A DNA stretch of 64,000 nt from Cellulomonas sp. HZM. GTDB lineage: Bacteria; Actinomycetota; Actinomycetes; Actinomycetales; Cellulomonadaceae. Numbering within the stretch: the first letter of the stretch is position 1; each line of letters starts with the position of its first letter. This document shows, in pieces, positions 26,947 to 36,500 of the stretch. The notes below the pieces were generated by a model. That model had not been told where the DNA came from, made no database searches, and saw nothing but the letters and a program-made list of their open reading frames with translations. The translations under genes were made by a program, and so were the position numbers. Location of the stretch: positions 62,001 to 126,000 of the forward strand of contig NZ_JEOE01000001.1 in NCBI RefSeq assembly GCF_000708885.1, given 5' to 3'.

Positions 26947-28692
26947 ATGGTGCGAGCACTGCGCAGGCGGGCGGCGGGCGACGAGTCCGGCATCGCGCTC
27001 ATCATGGTCATCGGGGTGACGGCCGTGCTCGCGGCCCTGCTCGTCGCGAGCATCGCGTACGCCACGGGGCAGCTCAGGGCCGCGCGGAACACGCAGGACT
27101 GGAGCGCCGCGATGGCCGCGGCCTACGCGGGCGTCGAGGAGTACCAGAGCCGCATCGCGAACGACACGACGTACTTCCAGTACGGCAACCCGGCGGCGAC
27201 GTTCGGGCACACCGTGCCGGACACGCGGACCCTGCCGCCCGTCACCGCGACGAACCCGGCATTCGGTGTCGGCGCGACGGGCTCGTGGGCCAACGTGTCG
27301 GGCAGCGGTGGCAAGGCCCAGTTCCGCTACGAGGTGGACAACAGCAAGTACTCGACCGACGGCACGCTGCGGCTCCGTGCCACTGGCCGAGCCGGCGGTG
27401 AGACGCGTTCGATCGTCGCGGACCTCAAGCAGCAGGGCTTCATCGACTTCCTCTACTTCACGGACTACGAGATCGCGGACCCGCAGATCACGGGCGACAA
27501 CGTCTCGACCTGCGTCAAGTACGCGTGGGCGGGCCGGCCTTCGTCCGGGTGCTCCGAGATCGCGTTCGGCAGCAACGACGTCGTCAACGGCCCTGCGCAC
27601 TCGAACGACGCCATGCGCGTGTGCGCGGCGACGTTCAAGGGGGCCGTGACGACTGGGTACTACCCGTCGTCGCCCCCGGCGTACATCAAGAAGGACTCGA
27701 CCGGCGCGTCCTGCACGGGTCAGGTGTTCAGCCTCACGGGCTACCCGCTGTCCAGCCCGGTGATCTCGATGCCGCCGACGAACTCGGAGCTCAAGAAGGA
27801 GGTCCGGACCGACCTCACCGTGGACGTCCCCCGGCCGGGGTGCCTCTACACCGGACCCACGTCGATCACGTTCACGAACGACGGCAAGATGACGGTCCGC
27901 TCGCCCTGGACCAAGAAGACCCAGGTGGTCGGTTCCCCGGCGACCTCGGGCACGGCGCCGGCGCAGTGCGGCACGCCGGGCTCCGCGGCGGGATCGCTCG
28001 GCTCCTCGACCGGACAGAGCATCGCCGTCCCGGACAACAACGTCATCTACGTCCAGAACGTCCCGACCGTGACGTCGGACCCGAACTACAGCTCCACGAC
28101 GCCCTCGGGACTGACGGTGTCGACGGGCGCCAACGGGTCGAACGGCATCGGGTTCCCGACGACCAACGAGACGACGCCCCAGTTCGCGACCGCGAGCCTG
28201 CCCGCCTACGGGTACAAGAACGGCGACGTGTTCGTGAAGGGGACGCTCAGCGGCCGCGTCACCGTGGCGTCGGAGAACTACGTGTACGTCACGGGTGACA
28301 TGGTCTACAAGGACAAGCAGGCGGACCTGCTCGGCCTCGTCGGCAACAACGCCGTGTGGGTGTGGAACCCGATGAACGGCAGCAACAAGCTCATCAACGA
28401 CACGAACCGGAACATCAATGCTGCGATCCTGTCCGTCGCGCACACGTTCCAGGTGCAGAACTACAACGCGGGCGGTGAGCGCGGCTCGCTGAACGTCTAC
28501 GGTGCGATCGCGCAGAAGTTCCGCGGCATCGTGCACAGCGGCAGCAACGGCTACATCAAGGGCTACAGCTACGACGAGCGGTTCCGCTACACCGCACCGC
28601 CGAAGTTCCTCTCGCCCGTGACCACCACGTACGGTGTCAACGTCTGGGTCGAGACCGATCCGGCGTTCAGGTCGGACGGGACGTACAGGTAG
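26947..28692 (+). CDS. PilX-like pilus-associated protein
   Basis: This 581-residue protein has an N terminus (ESG/IALIMVIGVTAVLAALLVASIAYATG) with the hydrophobic helix of PilX-type minor pilins but no Glu at position 5, as in PilX/GspK. The long ectodomain is rich in Ser, Thr, Gly and Asn, with seven or more cysteines in pairs (STCVKYAWAGRPSSGC, VCAATF, ASCTGQ, GCLY, AQCGTPG) and a C-terminal region (VTVASENYVYVTGDMVYKD) reminiscent of beta-helix repeats. ATG at 26947 is 1 bp after the previous stop; a TTG at 26935 is an alternative. It probably caps the pilus; adhesion is inferred. Confidence 0.8.
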   Translation: MVRALRRRAAGDESGIALIMVIGVTAVLAALLVASIAYATGQLRAARNTQDWSAAMAAAYAGVEEYQSRIANDTTYFQYGNPAATFGHTVPDTRTLPPVTATNPAFGVGATGSWANVSGSGGKAQFRYEVDNSKYSTDGTLRLRATGRAGGETRSIVADLKQQGFIDFLYFTDYEIADPQITGDNVSTCVKYAWAGRPSSGCSEIAFGSNDVVNGPAHSNDAMRVCAATFKGAVTTGYYPSSPPAYIKKDSTGASCTGQVFSLTGYPLSSPVISMPPTNSELKKEVRTDLTVDVPRPGCLYTGPTSITFTNDGKMTVRSPWTKKTQVVGSPATSGTAPAQCGTPGSAAGSLGSSTGQSIAVPDNNVIYVQNVPTVTSDPNYSSTTPSGLTVSTGANGSNGIGFPTTNETTPQFATASLPAYGYKNGDVFVKGTLSGRVTVASENYVYVTGDMVYKDKQADLLGLVGNNAVWVWNPMNGSNKLINDTNRNINAAILSVAHTFQVQNYNAGGERGSLNVYGAIAQKFRGIVHSGSNGYIKGYSYDERFRYTAPPKFLSPVTTTYGVNVWVETDPAFRSDGTYR

Positions 28693-28694
28693 TC

Positions 28695-29486
28695 GTGACA
28701 GCTCTGCTCGTCGCCCTCGCGGGCCTCCTCGGACTCGCCGTTGGCTCGTTCCTCAACGTCGTCGTGTGGCGTCTGCCGCGCGGGGAGTCCCTCTCGAAGC
28801 CGCCGTCGGCGTGCCCTCGCTGCGGGCACTCGATCCGAGCGCGGGACAACGTGCCGGTGGTGTCGTGGTTGCTGCTGCGCGCCCGGTGCCGAGACTGCGG
28901 CGAGCCCATCTCGCCGAGGTACCCGCTGGTCGAGGCGGGCACCGCTGCGGCCTTCGTCGGCGTGGCGCTGTGGCTGGGCGTGGACGACGGGGCGCTGTGG
29001 GCGTGGCCGGCGTTCCTCTACCTCACCGCGATCTCGGTGGCGCTCGCTCTCATCGACATCGACACGAAGACGTTGCCGAACCGGATCGTCCTGCCCTCGT
29101 ACCCTGTCGCGGCCGCGCTCCTGGCGCTCGCCACCGTGGGGACGGGGGACTGGTGGTCGATGGTCCGCGCCGTGCTCGGCCTCGTGATCCTGTGGACGTT
29201 CTACTTCGCGCTCGTGTTCGCATACCCCGCCGGGATGGGCTTCGGCGACGTGAAGCTCGCCGGTGTGCTCGGGCTCTACCTCGGGTGGACTGGCTGGGGT
29301 GCGCTCGTGATCGGCGGCTTCGCGGCGTTCTTCATCGGCGGTGTGTTCGCGCTCGTGCTGCTGCTCGTGCGGCGCGCCGGGCGCAAGACGGGGATCCCCT
29401 TCGGGCCGTGGATGCTGCTCGGCGCGTTCGTCGGCCTCATCTGGGGCAACGGCCTGTGGGACGCGTACCTCTCCGCGGCGTTCTGA
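28695..29486 (+). CDS. pilD: prepilin leader peptidase/N-methyltransferase
   Basis: PilD cleaves the class III signals of the four upstream pilin-like proteins and methylates the new N terminus. The 263-residue membrane protein has the N-terminal methyltransferase/zinc part with two CxxC pairs (CPRCGHSI and CRDCGEPI), PRYPLVE, and the A24 aspartyl protease motifs ALIDIDTKTLPN and GFGDVKLAGVLG. About seven transmembrane helices are expected. It starts with GTG 2 bp after the PilX-like stop. M. tuberculosis keeps a peptidase-like gene (Rv2551c, from memory) at the same place between aroE and aroC. Confidence 0.95.
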   Translation: MTALLVALAGLLGLAVGSFLNVVVWRLPRGESLSKPPSACPRCGHSIRARDNVPVVSWLLLRARCRDCGEPISPRYPLVEAGTAAAFVGVALWLGVDDGALWAWPAFLYLTAISVALALIDIDTKTLPNRIVLPSYPVAAALLALATVGTGDWWSMVRAVLGLVILWTFYFALVFAYPAGMGFGDVKLAGVLGLYLGWTGWGALVIGGFAAFFIGGVFALVLLLVRRAGRKTGIPFGPWMLLGAFVGLIWGNGLWDAYLSAAF

Positions 29487-29575
29487 GCGATTCTTCCTGC
29501 CCCATCACCCTCAAGGCTGGTCGCCGGTCGCCCGATAGGACTAGCAGTCGCCGCCGAACGAAGGGGAGCTCTCTC

Positions 29576-30643
29576 GTGGCCAGGTCCAGAGTCATCGGGC
29601 TCGACATCGGAACCACGCACGTGCGTGCCGCCGAGGTCGAGTTCGGCAGCGGCGGTCCCGCGCGCACCGCGCAGCCGACGCTCGTGCGGTACGGCGAGAC
29701 GCCGATCCCCGCCGGTGCGGTGCGCGACGGCGAGGTCGTCGAGGCCTCCACGGTCGCGACGGCGATCAAGCGGCTGTGGGCGGCGTCCAAGTTCTCCCAC
29801 AAGGACGTCGTCGTCGGGATCGGCAACCAGCGCGTCATCGTGCGCGACCTCGAGCTCCCGTCGATGCCGGCCGCCCAGATCCGGTCGTCGCTCCCGTTCC
29901 AGGTGCAGGACATGCTCCCGGTGGCGGTCGAGGACGCGATCCTCGACTACCTGCCGACGTCGCAGGTGCAGGGCGAGCACGGGCCGATGCTGCGCGGGCT
30001 CCTCGTCGCGGCGACCAAGGACACCGTGCACGCCAACACCGAGGTCGTCACCGCGGCGGGTCTTCGCCCGGTCATGGTCGACCTCGGCGCGTTCGCGCTC
30101 ACGCGGATCATGGCGCGCGGCGAGCTGGCGAACCGTACGGTCGCCCTCGTCGACATCGGCGCACGCGTCACGACGGTGGTGGTCGTGGCGAGCGGCCAGC
30201 CGCGCCTCGTGCGCATGCTGCCGTCGGGTGGTCAGGACGTGACCGAAGCGGTGGCGGGTGCCCTCGGGATCACCATCACGGACGCCGAGCAGGCCAAGCG
30301 GCACATCGGGCTCGGCTACGCGACCGACCCGGAGCTCGCGGCAGGTGCCGAGGCGATCCGTACGGTCGCGTCGAGCCTGGTCGAGGCCGTGCGCAACACG
30401 TTCGTCTACTACACGAGCAGCGGGCACGGCGCGGGGATCGACCTCGTCGCCCTCACGGGTGGCGGGTCGCAGCTCCCCGGCCTGGGCCAGTACCTCTCGA
30501 GCGCGACGCGCCTGCCGGCCACGGTGGGGCAGCCGCTGTCGACGCTCAAGCACGACAAGGCGTCGGGCGTCGACCGGGCGCTCCTCGAGAACCAGCACGC
30601 GATCGCCCTCCCGCTGGGCCTGGCGTTCGGAGCAGCAGCATGA
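29576..30643 (+). CDS. pilM: type IV pilus assembly protein PilM
   Basis: PilM is an actin/FtsA-like cytoplasmic protein that binds the N terminus of PilN. The 355-residue product has the ATP-binding signatures GLDIGTTHVRAAEV, LVDIGARVTTVVV and ALTGGGSQLPGL. The GTG at 29576 has AAGGGGAG at ideal spacing, favouring it over earlier in-frame codons inside pilD. It overlaps pilN by 4 bp (ATGA). The 89-bp gap before it may hold a promoter; TAGGAC near 29536 is a weak -10 candidate. Confidence 0.95.
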   Translation: MARSRVIGLDIGTTHVRAAEVEFGSGGPARTAQPTLVRYGETPIPAGAVRDGEVVEASTVATAIKRLWAASKFSHKDVVVGIGNQRVIVRDLELPSMPAAQIRSSLPFQVQDMLPVAVEDAILDYLPTSQVQGEHGPMLRGLLVAATKDTVHANTEVVTAAGLRPVMVDLGAFALTRIMARGELANRTVALVDIGARVTTVVVVASGQPRLVRMLPSGGQDVTEAVAGALGITITDAEQAKRHIGLGYATDPELAAGAEAIRTVASSLVEAVRNTFVYYTSSGHGAGIDLVALTGGGSQLPGLGQYLSSATRLPATVGQPLSTLKHDKASGVDRALLENQHAIALPLGLAFGAAA

Positions 30644-31338
30644 CCTCCCTCCTCGAACGGACGCGCAAGCCGGGCGGCGGCGCGGTGGTCATCCCGCCGC
30701 TCCCGCAGGTCAACCTGCTGCCCGCCAACATCTCGGACAAGCGGGCGCTTGGTCGTCTCAAGCGGATGCTCGGCTACGGCCTGCTCGCGGTCGTGATCGT
30801 GATGGGCGGCGTGTACTTCCTCGCCAACCAGCAGCTCTCGAGCCAGCAGGACCGGCTCTCCGACGCCCAGGACAAGTCGACGGAGCTGCTCAAGCAGCAG
30901 GCGCAGTACCAGGAGGCGCCGAAGGTGCTGGCCCAGGTCACGCTCCTGAGCGGCGCGCAGGCGCTGGGCTTCTCGACCGACGTGACGTGGTCGGGGTACC
31001 TCAACGCCGTCGCGGCGGTGCTCCCGGACGGCGTCCAGATCTCGACCCTGTCGATGAACGTCGCGACCCCGATGGTGCTCCCCGCGGACCCGACGAACCC
31101 GTTGCAGCAGCCCAGCATCGGCTCGCTGACGTTCCAGGCCAAGAGCAAGGACATGATCACCACCGCGGGCTGGGCCGACGCGCTCGACAAGGTGCCGGGG
31201 TTCGGTGATGCGTGGGTCTCGAACGTGACCGTAGGCGAGGATCCGACGTCGAAGGACGCCTATTACACCGTGCAGGCGACGGTTCAGGTGCGTGACACCG
31301 CACTGAGCGGCCGATTCGCGCTGGACAAGGGGGAGTGA
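30640..31338 (+). CDS. pilN: type IV pilus assembly protein PilN
   Basis: This bitopic inner-membrane protein has 232 residues. The cytoplasmic N terminus has QVNLLP, matching the INLLP motif that inserts into PilM. One transmembrane helix follows (about 47-65), then a coiled coil rich in Gln, Ser and Asp, and a ferredoxin-like C-terminal domain. ATG overlaps the pilM stop. With PilM and PilO it forms the alignment complex; no pilP or pilQ is present, as expected for a cell without an outer membrane. Confidence 0.92.
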   Translation: MTSLLERTRKPGGGAVVIPPLPQVNLLPANISDKRALGRLKRMLGYGLLAVVIVMGGVYFLANQQLSSQQDRLSDAQDKSTELLKQQAQYQEAPKVLAQVTLLSGAQALGFSTDVTWSGYLNAVAAVLPDGVQISTLSMNVATPMVLPADPTNPLQQPSIGSLTFQAKSKDMITTAGWADALDKVPGFGDAWVSNVTVGEDPTSKDAYYTVQATVQVRDTALSGRFALDKGE

Positions 31339-31340
31339 CG

Positions 31341-32186
31341 ATGGAGTCGAAGAAGACCACCTGGGTCGCCGGCACCGTGCTGGTCGGCGTCGTCATCGCT
31401 GCGCTGGCCTGGTTCGTGCTCATCACACCTCTGCGGGACCAGACCGCTACCGCGTCAGCGGACGCGGACGCCGCGGAGCAGCACAACGTCAAGCTCGCGG
31501 CCCAGCTCGCCGTGCTGAAGCAGCAGACCGCACATCTTCCCGAGTACAAGAAGCAACGTGACGCGCTGCGCGTGACGCTTCCCGCCCAGGCGGACCTGAC
31601 GGACTACCTTCGTTCGCTCGATGCGATCGCCGAGGACGCGGGTGTGACGATCACCGACACGACGGCGAACCCCCCGACCGACGTGGTAGTCGCGACTCCC
31701 GCCCCGACTGCCACGCCTACGGCTGCGGCCTCGGACTCCAAGGACAGCGACGGGGCGAAGTCGGATGCCGACAAGAGTCGCGAGCAGAGCGACGAGGCGA
31801 CCAAGGCAACCACGAGCGCGGCGAGCAGTGGATCCAAGAACGCAGGCCCTGTGGAGGTGCAGATCCCCGGGTTCGTCGCGATGCCGTTCGACATCACGGT
31901 GGTCGGTAACCCGAAGGACGTGGACACGTTCGTCGCCAAGCTCCAGCAGGGTGACCCGCGCCCGTTCCTCGTCATCGCGATGACGGGAACCGGGCAGCAG
32001 CAGGAGGAAGCGACCGGCGGCCACCCGGCCACCAAGGACGGCGACCTGGAGATGACCGTCTCCGGCTACGTCTACGTCCTGAAGGACGCCGCGACCGCGG
32101 TCGACGACGCCAAGAGTGACGACGGCTCGGGCTCGCTGCCCAAGTGGAACGGTTCGGGTACGCCCTGGACAGGTACCAAGGGCTGA
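31341..32186 (+). CDS. pilO: type IV pilus assembly protein PilO
   Basis: This 281-residue bitopic protein is the partner of PilN. It has one transmembrane helix (about 9-28), a coiled-coil segment, a C-terminal ferredoxin-like part ([31 protein letters not shown].. RPFLVIAM) and a central insert of about 55 residues made mostly of Ala, Ser, Asp, Lys and Thr (about 118-172). ATG at 31341 is 5 bp after GGGGGAG and is preferred to the GTG at 31335, which lies in that ribosome site. It ends the pilus operon at a strong terminator. Confidence 0.88.
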   Translation: MESKKTTWVAGTVLVGVVIAALAWFVLITPLRDQTATASADADAAEQHNVKLAAQLAVLKQQTAHLPEYKKQRDALRVTLPAQADLTDYLRSLDAIAEDAGVTITDTTANPPTDVVVATPAPTATPTAAASDSKDSDGAKSDADKSREQSDEATKATTSAASSGSKNAGPVEVQIPGFVAMPFDITVVGNPKDVDTFVAKLQQGDPRPFLVIAMTGTGQQQEEATGGHPATKDGDLEMTVSGYVYVLKDAATAVDDAKSDDGSGSLPKWNGSGTPWTGTKG

Positions 32187-32197
32187 TCGCCGATCGT

Positions 32198-32232
32198 ACG
32201 AAGAGCCGGGTCCCATGGGCCCGGCTCTTCGT
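32198..32232 (+). terminator. terminator of the pilus operon
   Basis: A perfect 13-bp stem, ACGAAGAGCCGGG with its complement at 32220-32232, lies 11 bp after the pilO stop; the loop TCCCATGGG can extend the pairing. Confidence 0.85.
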
Positions 32233-32290
32233 CTGCCCGCCGACTGAGCACGTGGCCCGGGCGTGCGAACGACATGGAAAGATCGGCTGC

Positions 32291-33481
32291 ATGCTGCGCT
32301 GGTTGACCTCTGGTGAGTCCCACGGCCCCGCACTCGTCGGCATCCTCGAGGGGGTGCCCGCCGGTGTCGAGATCACGACGGCCGACGTGCAGTCCGCGCT
32401 CGCGCGCCGGCGGCTCGGGTACGGTCGCGGCGCCCGGATGAAGTTCGAGCAGGACGAGGTGCGCCTGCTCGGCGGCGTGCGGCACGGGCTGACCCAGGGC
32501 GGCCCGGTCGCGATCGAGATCGGCAACACCGAGTGGCCCAAGTGGGTCGGGGTGATGTCCGCCGACCCGCTCGACGACACCGCGGTGCTGCAGCGCGCGC
32601 GCAACGCGCCGCTCACGCGTCCCCGCCCCGGCCACGCCGACCTCGTCGGCATGCGCAAGTACGACTTCGACGACGCGCGACCGGTGCTCGAGCGCGCGTC
32701 GGCGCGCGAGACCGCGACGCGCGTCGCGCTCGGCACCGTCGCCGCGCACCTCCTGGAGCAGGTGGCAGGGATCGAGCTCGTCTCGCACGTCGTCGGCATC
32801 GGTCCGGTCGAGGTCCCGGACGACGCACCGCTGCCCACGCCGACCGACGTCGCGTCGCTCGACGCCGACCCGGTCCGCTGCCTGCACGCGGAGACGTCGG
32901 CCGCGATGGTCGCGGAGATCGACGAGTGCCACAAGGACGGGGACACGCTCGGCGGCGTCGTCGAGGTCCTCGCGTACGGCGTGCCGTCCGGGCTCGGCTC
33001 GTACGTGCACGGGGACCGCCGGCTCGACGCGCGGCTCGCGGGTGCGCTGATGGGCATCCAGGCGATCAAGGGAGTGGAGGTCGGCGACGGCTTCCGGACC
33101 GCTCGGCGCCGGGGGTCGGCGGCGCACGACGAGATCGTGCGTGGACCTGACGGCCGGATCGTCCGGGAGACGAACCGTGCGGGCGGCCTGGAGGGCGGGA
33201 TGACCAACGGCGAGATCCTGCGCGTGCGCGCCGCGATGAAGCCGATCTCGACGGTGCCGCGCGCGCTGCGGACCATCGACACCTCGACGGGCGAGGAGGC
33301 CAAGGCGCAGCACCAGCGGTCGGACGTGTGCGCCGTGCCGCCCGCGGCGGTCGTCGCCGAGGCGATGGTCGCGCTGGTCCTCGCGGACGCGCTGCTCGAG
33401 AAGACCGGCGGCGACTCGGTCGGCGAGGTGCGGCGCAACCTCGCGGGGTACCTCGCCGGCATCCCCGAGCTCTTGCGCTGA
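32291..33481 (+). CDS. aroC: chorismate synthase
   Basis: AroC removes phosphate from EPSP to make chorismate, using reduced FMN. The 396-residue product starts [15 protein letters not shown] and has the signatures [59 protein letters not shown] and [17 protein letters not shown]. No Shine-Dalgarno sequence is evident, so the gene may be read from a leaderless or weakly led mRNA starting after the pilus terminator. In many actinobacteria it directly follows aroE or a peptidase gene. Confidence 0.97.
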   Translation: MLRWLTSGESHGPALVGILEGVPAGVEITTADVQSALARRRLGYGRGARMKFEQDEVRLLGGVRHGLTQGGPVAIEIGNTEWPKWVGVMSADPLDDTAVLQRARNAPLTRPRPGHADLVGMRKYDFDDARPVLERASARETATRVALGTVAAHLLEQVAGIELVSHVVGIGPVEVPDDAPLPTPTDVASLDADPVRCLHAETSAAMVAEIDECHKDGDTLGGVVEVLAYGVPSGLGSYVHGDRRLDARLAGALMGIQAIKGVEVGDGFRTARRRGSAAHDEIVRGPDGRIVRETNRAGGLEGGMTNGEILRVRAAMKPISTVPRALRTIDTSTGEEAKAQHQRSDVCAVPPAAVVAEAMVALVLADALLEKTGGDSVGEVRRNLAGYLAGIPELLR

Positions 33482-33495
33482 CCGCTGGCGAACGC

Positions 33496-33533
33496 ACGCG
33501 GGCCCGGCACCTTCTCAGGTGCCGGGCCCGCGT
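33496..33533. terminator. bidirectional terminator between aroC and the Fn3 gene
   Basis: A perfect 17-bp stem with loop TCTC (arms 33496-33512 and 33517-33533) lies between the convergent stops at 33481 and 33545, so it can serve both strands. Confidence 0.85.
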
Positions 33534-33544
33534 CGTACCAGGCT

Positions 33545-36500
33545 CTACTTGGCCGTGAAGCTCACCTTCGAGCTCGCGGTTCCCGTGCCGACGGCGTTCT
33601 TCGCGACGACCCGCACGTAGTACCTCTTGCCCTTCTTCGCCTTGGTCCACGTGGCGCTCGTGGCCGACTTCGACGCGGACTTGGCGGTCTTCCAGGACGT
33701 GCCGTTGGTCGAGTACTGGACGGTGTAACCGGTGATCACGGACCCGTTCGACGACGGCTTCTTCCAGGAGACCTTCGCCTTGCCCTTCGACACCGTGACC
33801 TTGACGGACGTGGGCGCCTTGGGCTTGCCCGCCGGCGTCACGGACACGGCGCCGGACGCGACGCCGTCCCCGGCGGACGTCCGCGCCGTCACCCGGACCT
33901 GGTAGGCCGTCCCGTTGGTCAGGCCGCTCAGCGTCGCCGAGCGCGTCGACGACGAGGTCGTGGTCGCCTGGGTCCACGCGCTCCACTTCTTCGAGGACGA
34001 CGAGTACTGACGTCGCTCGACCCGGTATCCCTGGAGCGTCGACCCACCCGCGCTGGACGGTGCCGACCACGTCACGCTCGCCTTGCCGTCACCGCGCTTC
34101 GCTGCGACCGAGCGCGGTGCGCTCGCCTGGCCGTAGCTCACCTGGTCGACCGTCGCGGGCAGGCCCGTTCCGGCCGCGCTCGTGGCGGTGACCTCGACGC
34201 GGTACGTCGCCTGGCCCAGGCCGGTGATGGTGTAGCTCCGCGTGGTGGCCGAGAGGCTGCGAGTGGTCCAGGTGGTCGCGGACGTCGGGCGCCACCGGAT
34301 GGTGTACGCCGTCACCGGGAGCTTCGACGAGGCCGAGCCCCACGAGACCGCCAGCTGCTTGAGGCCGGAGGTCGCGCGGACGCTGGACGGCGCGTTCGGC
34401 GGTCCGGCGGTCGTGACGGTGCGCGTCGTGGACCAGCCGCCCTGGCCTTCCGAGTTCTTGGCCGCGACCGCGACCTCGTACGTCGTCCCGACGTTCAGCC
34501 CGGTGAGCGTCAGGCTCGTGCCCGTGACGTCGCGCGAGGCCCACGCCTGCTCGGGGGCGGTCTGCGGCCGGAACCGCACGACGTACGTCGGTGCGGTGGT
34601 CGTCCCCGCAGCGGCGCCGGTGAGGGCGGTCCACGTCGCAGTGAGTCCCGTGCCGGAGACGGTGGGCGTCGCCAAGGACGGGATCCCCGGCGGAGTACGG
34701 ACGGACAGGGTGCCCGTCGCGGACGCCGCGAGGACCGGGCGCGTCGACGACGTCGTACGCACCTCCGGGACGGCGCGGACGTCGAAGAGGTACGCGGTGC
34801 CGTACGCGAGTGCGCCCGTGGGGACGTGGCTCAGTGCGCTCGTCTCGACCGCGGTCGCGGTGGCCAGACCCTTGCTCGCCTCGGCGACCCGGACGAGGTA
34901 GCGCGACGCTCCCGGCACCGGGTCCCACGCGATCGTGGGGGCGGACGACGACACGTCGGTCAGCGCGGCCGGACGCAGGGTGACGGTCGACTGGGAGACG
35001 CTGAGCGTGCTCGTCGGGCTCGCGTAGGTGACGTTGCCCGAACGGTCCTTGGCCGTGACCGACCACGTGTACGTCTTGCCCGGGACGAGCCCCTGGACGG
35101 AGACGGCCCGTGCGGTCGTGGCCGGGATCGTCGGGAACGACGCGCCCGACGTGTCACGCACCGTGACGGTGTACGACGCCGCGCTGACGGGGCTGGACCA
35201 GGACAGCAGCGCGGACGTGCCGTCTGCGCTGAGCTGCTGGGTGAGGTCGGTCGGGGTCAGGCGCCCCATCGAGAACGGGACGCGGGCCGACAGCGGGCCC
35301 GAGTTGCCCGCGGCGTCGAGGACGTCCCAGGCGAACTCGTAGTCGCCCTGCTCGAGCGCCGTCGCCGTGAACGTCTTGGTGCTCGAGGAGAACGAGAAGG
35401 ACTTCGCGGCGACGGTGCTCGGCTGGTCCACGCGCAGCTTCGCGTACGCGGACGACGACCCGGACTTGAACACCTGGACCTCGTAGCCGCGGTTCGCACC
35501 GCCCAGCTGCGTGCGAGGCGTGCTGGTCATCGACAGCAGCGGCACGTTGCCCTGGTACGTGACGACGCCCGCGGCCGGGGACGTCGCGGTGCGCTGCCAC
35601 TGGATGATGCCCTTGCCGCGGGTGGACAGCTCGAGCCACTCCGTGTCGTTGACGACGGCCGGCGTCACCTCGGCGGTGTACGCGTCGGTCGACACGTTGG
35701 TGTTGTTGGCGACGAACACGCCGGTGGAACGGATCATCGGGGTCGTCGTCCGGAGCTCGGCGACCTGCGACGACTTGTCGGCGTCGGCGTACAGGCGCAC
35801 CACGTACCCGTTCGCACCCGTCACGGGTGCCCAGGACAGCAGCGGGCTGGCGTCCGACGTGCGCTGGTAGCCGCCGCCGAGCACGGACCCGGCGACGGGG
35901 TCGACCACGACGTCTTGCGTGCTCGTGCGCGTCGCCGCGCCGACCCGGAAGTAGTGGTCGACCGAGACCGTCGTCGACTGGACATCGCTGTTCGAGGGGT
36001 TCGAGCTCTGATAGGTCGACGTCTTCGACGCCGACATGTTCACCGCGACCACCTTGGCGATGTAGATGCCGGCGTCGCTGTCCAGAGCGTCTCCTGGCGC
36101 GATCTTGGCGGCGGCGTCGGTGGTCCAGAGGCACTCGGCCGAGTTGCTGAGCGACTGCGTGCTGTTACCGGTCGCGGTCGACTTCGCGACGATCGTCGCC
36201 GACGTCGAGGCCGTCTTGCACGTGACCGGTGCCTGGCCGTTCTTGTTGACCGTCACCTGGTAGTACGTCGTGCGGGGGACCGGGGTCCACGACAGCTGGA
36301 ACTGGTCGAAGGGCAGCACCGTGGCACCTTCGACCGTGGTGCCGATGTTCGTGAACGAGGGCCGTGCCGTGCTCTCGTCGGTGTCGAGCACCGAAGCCTC
36401 GCTCATGCTCATGCGCTTCGCGACCTGCGAGATGCCCGACGGCTCGCCGGCCAGTCCGTTGACGTCGTAGGCCGTGACCCGCCAGTAGTAGGTGCGGTTG

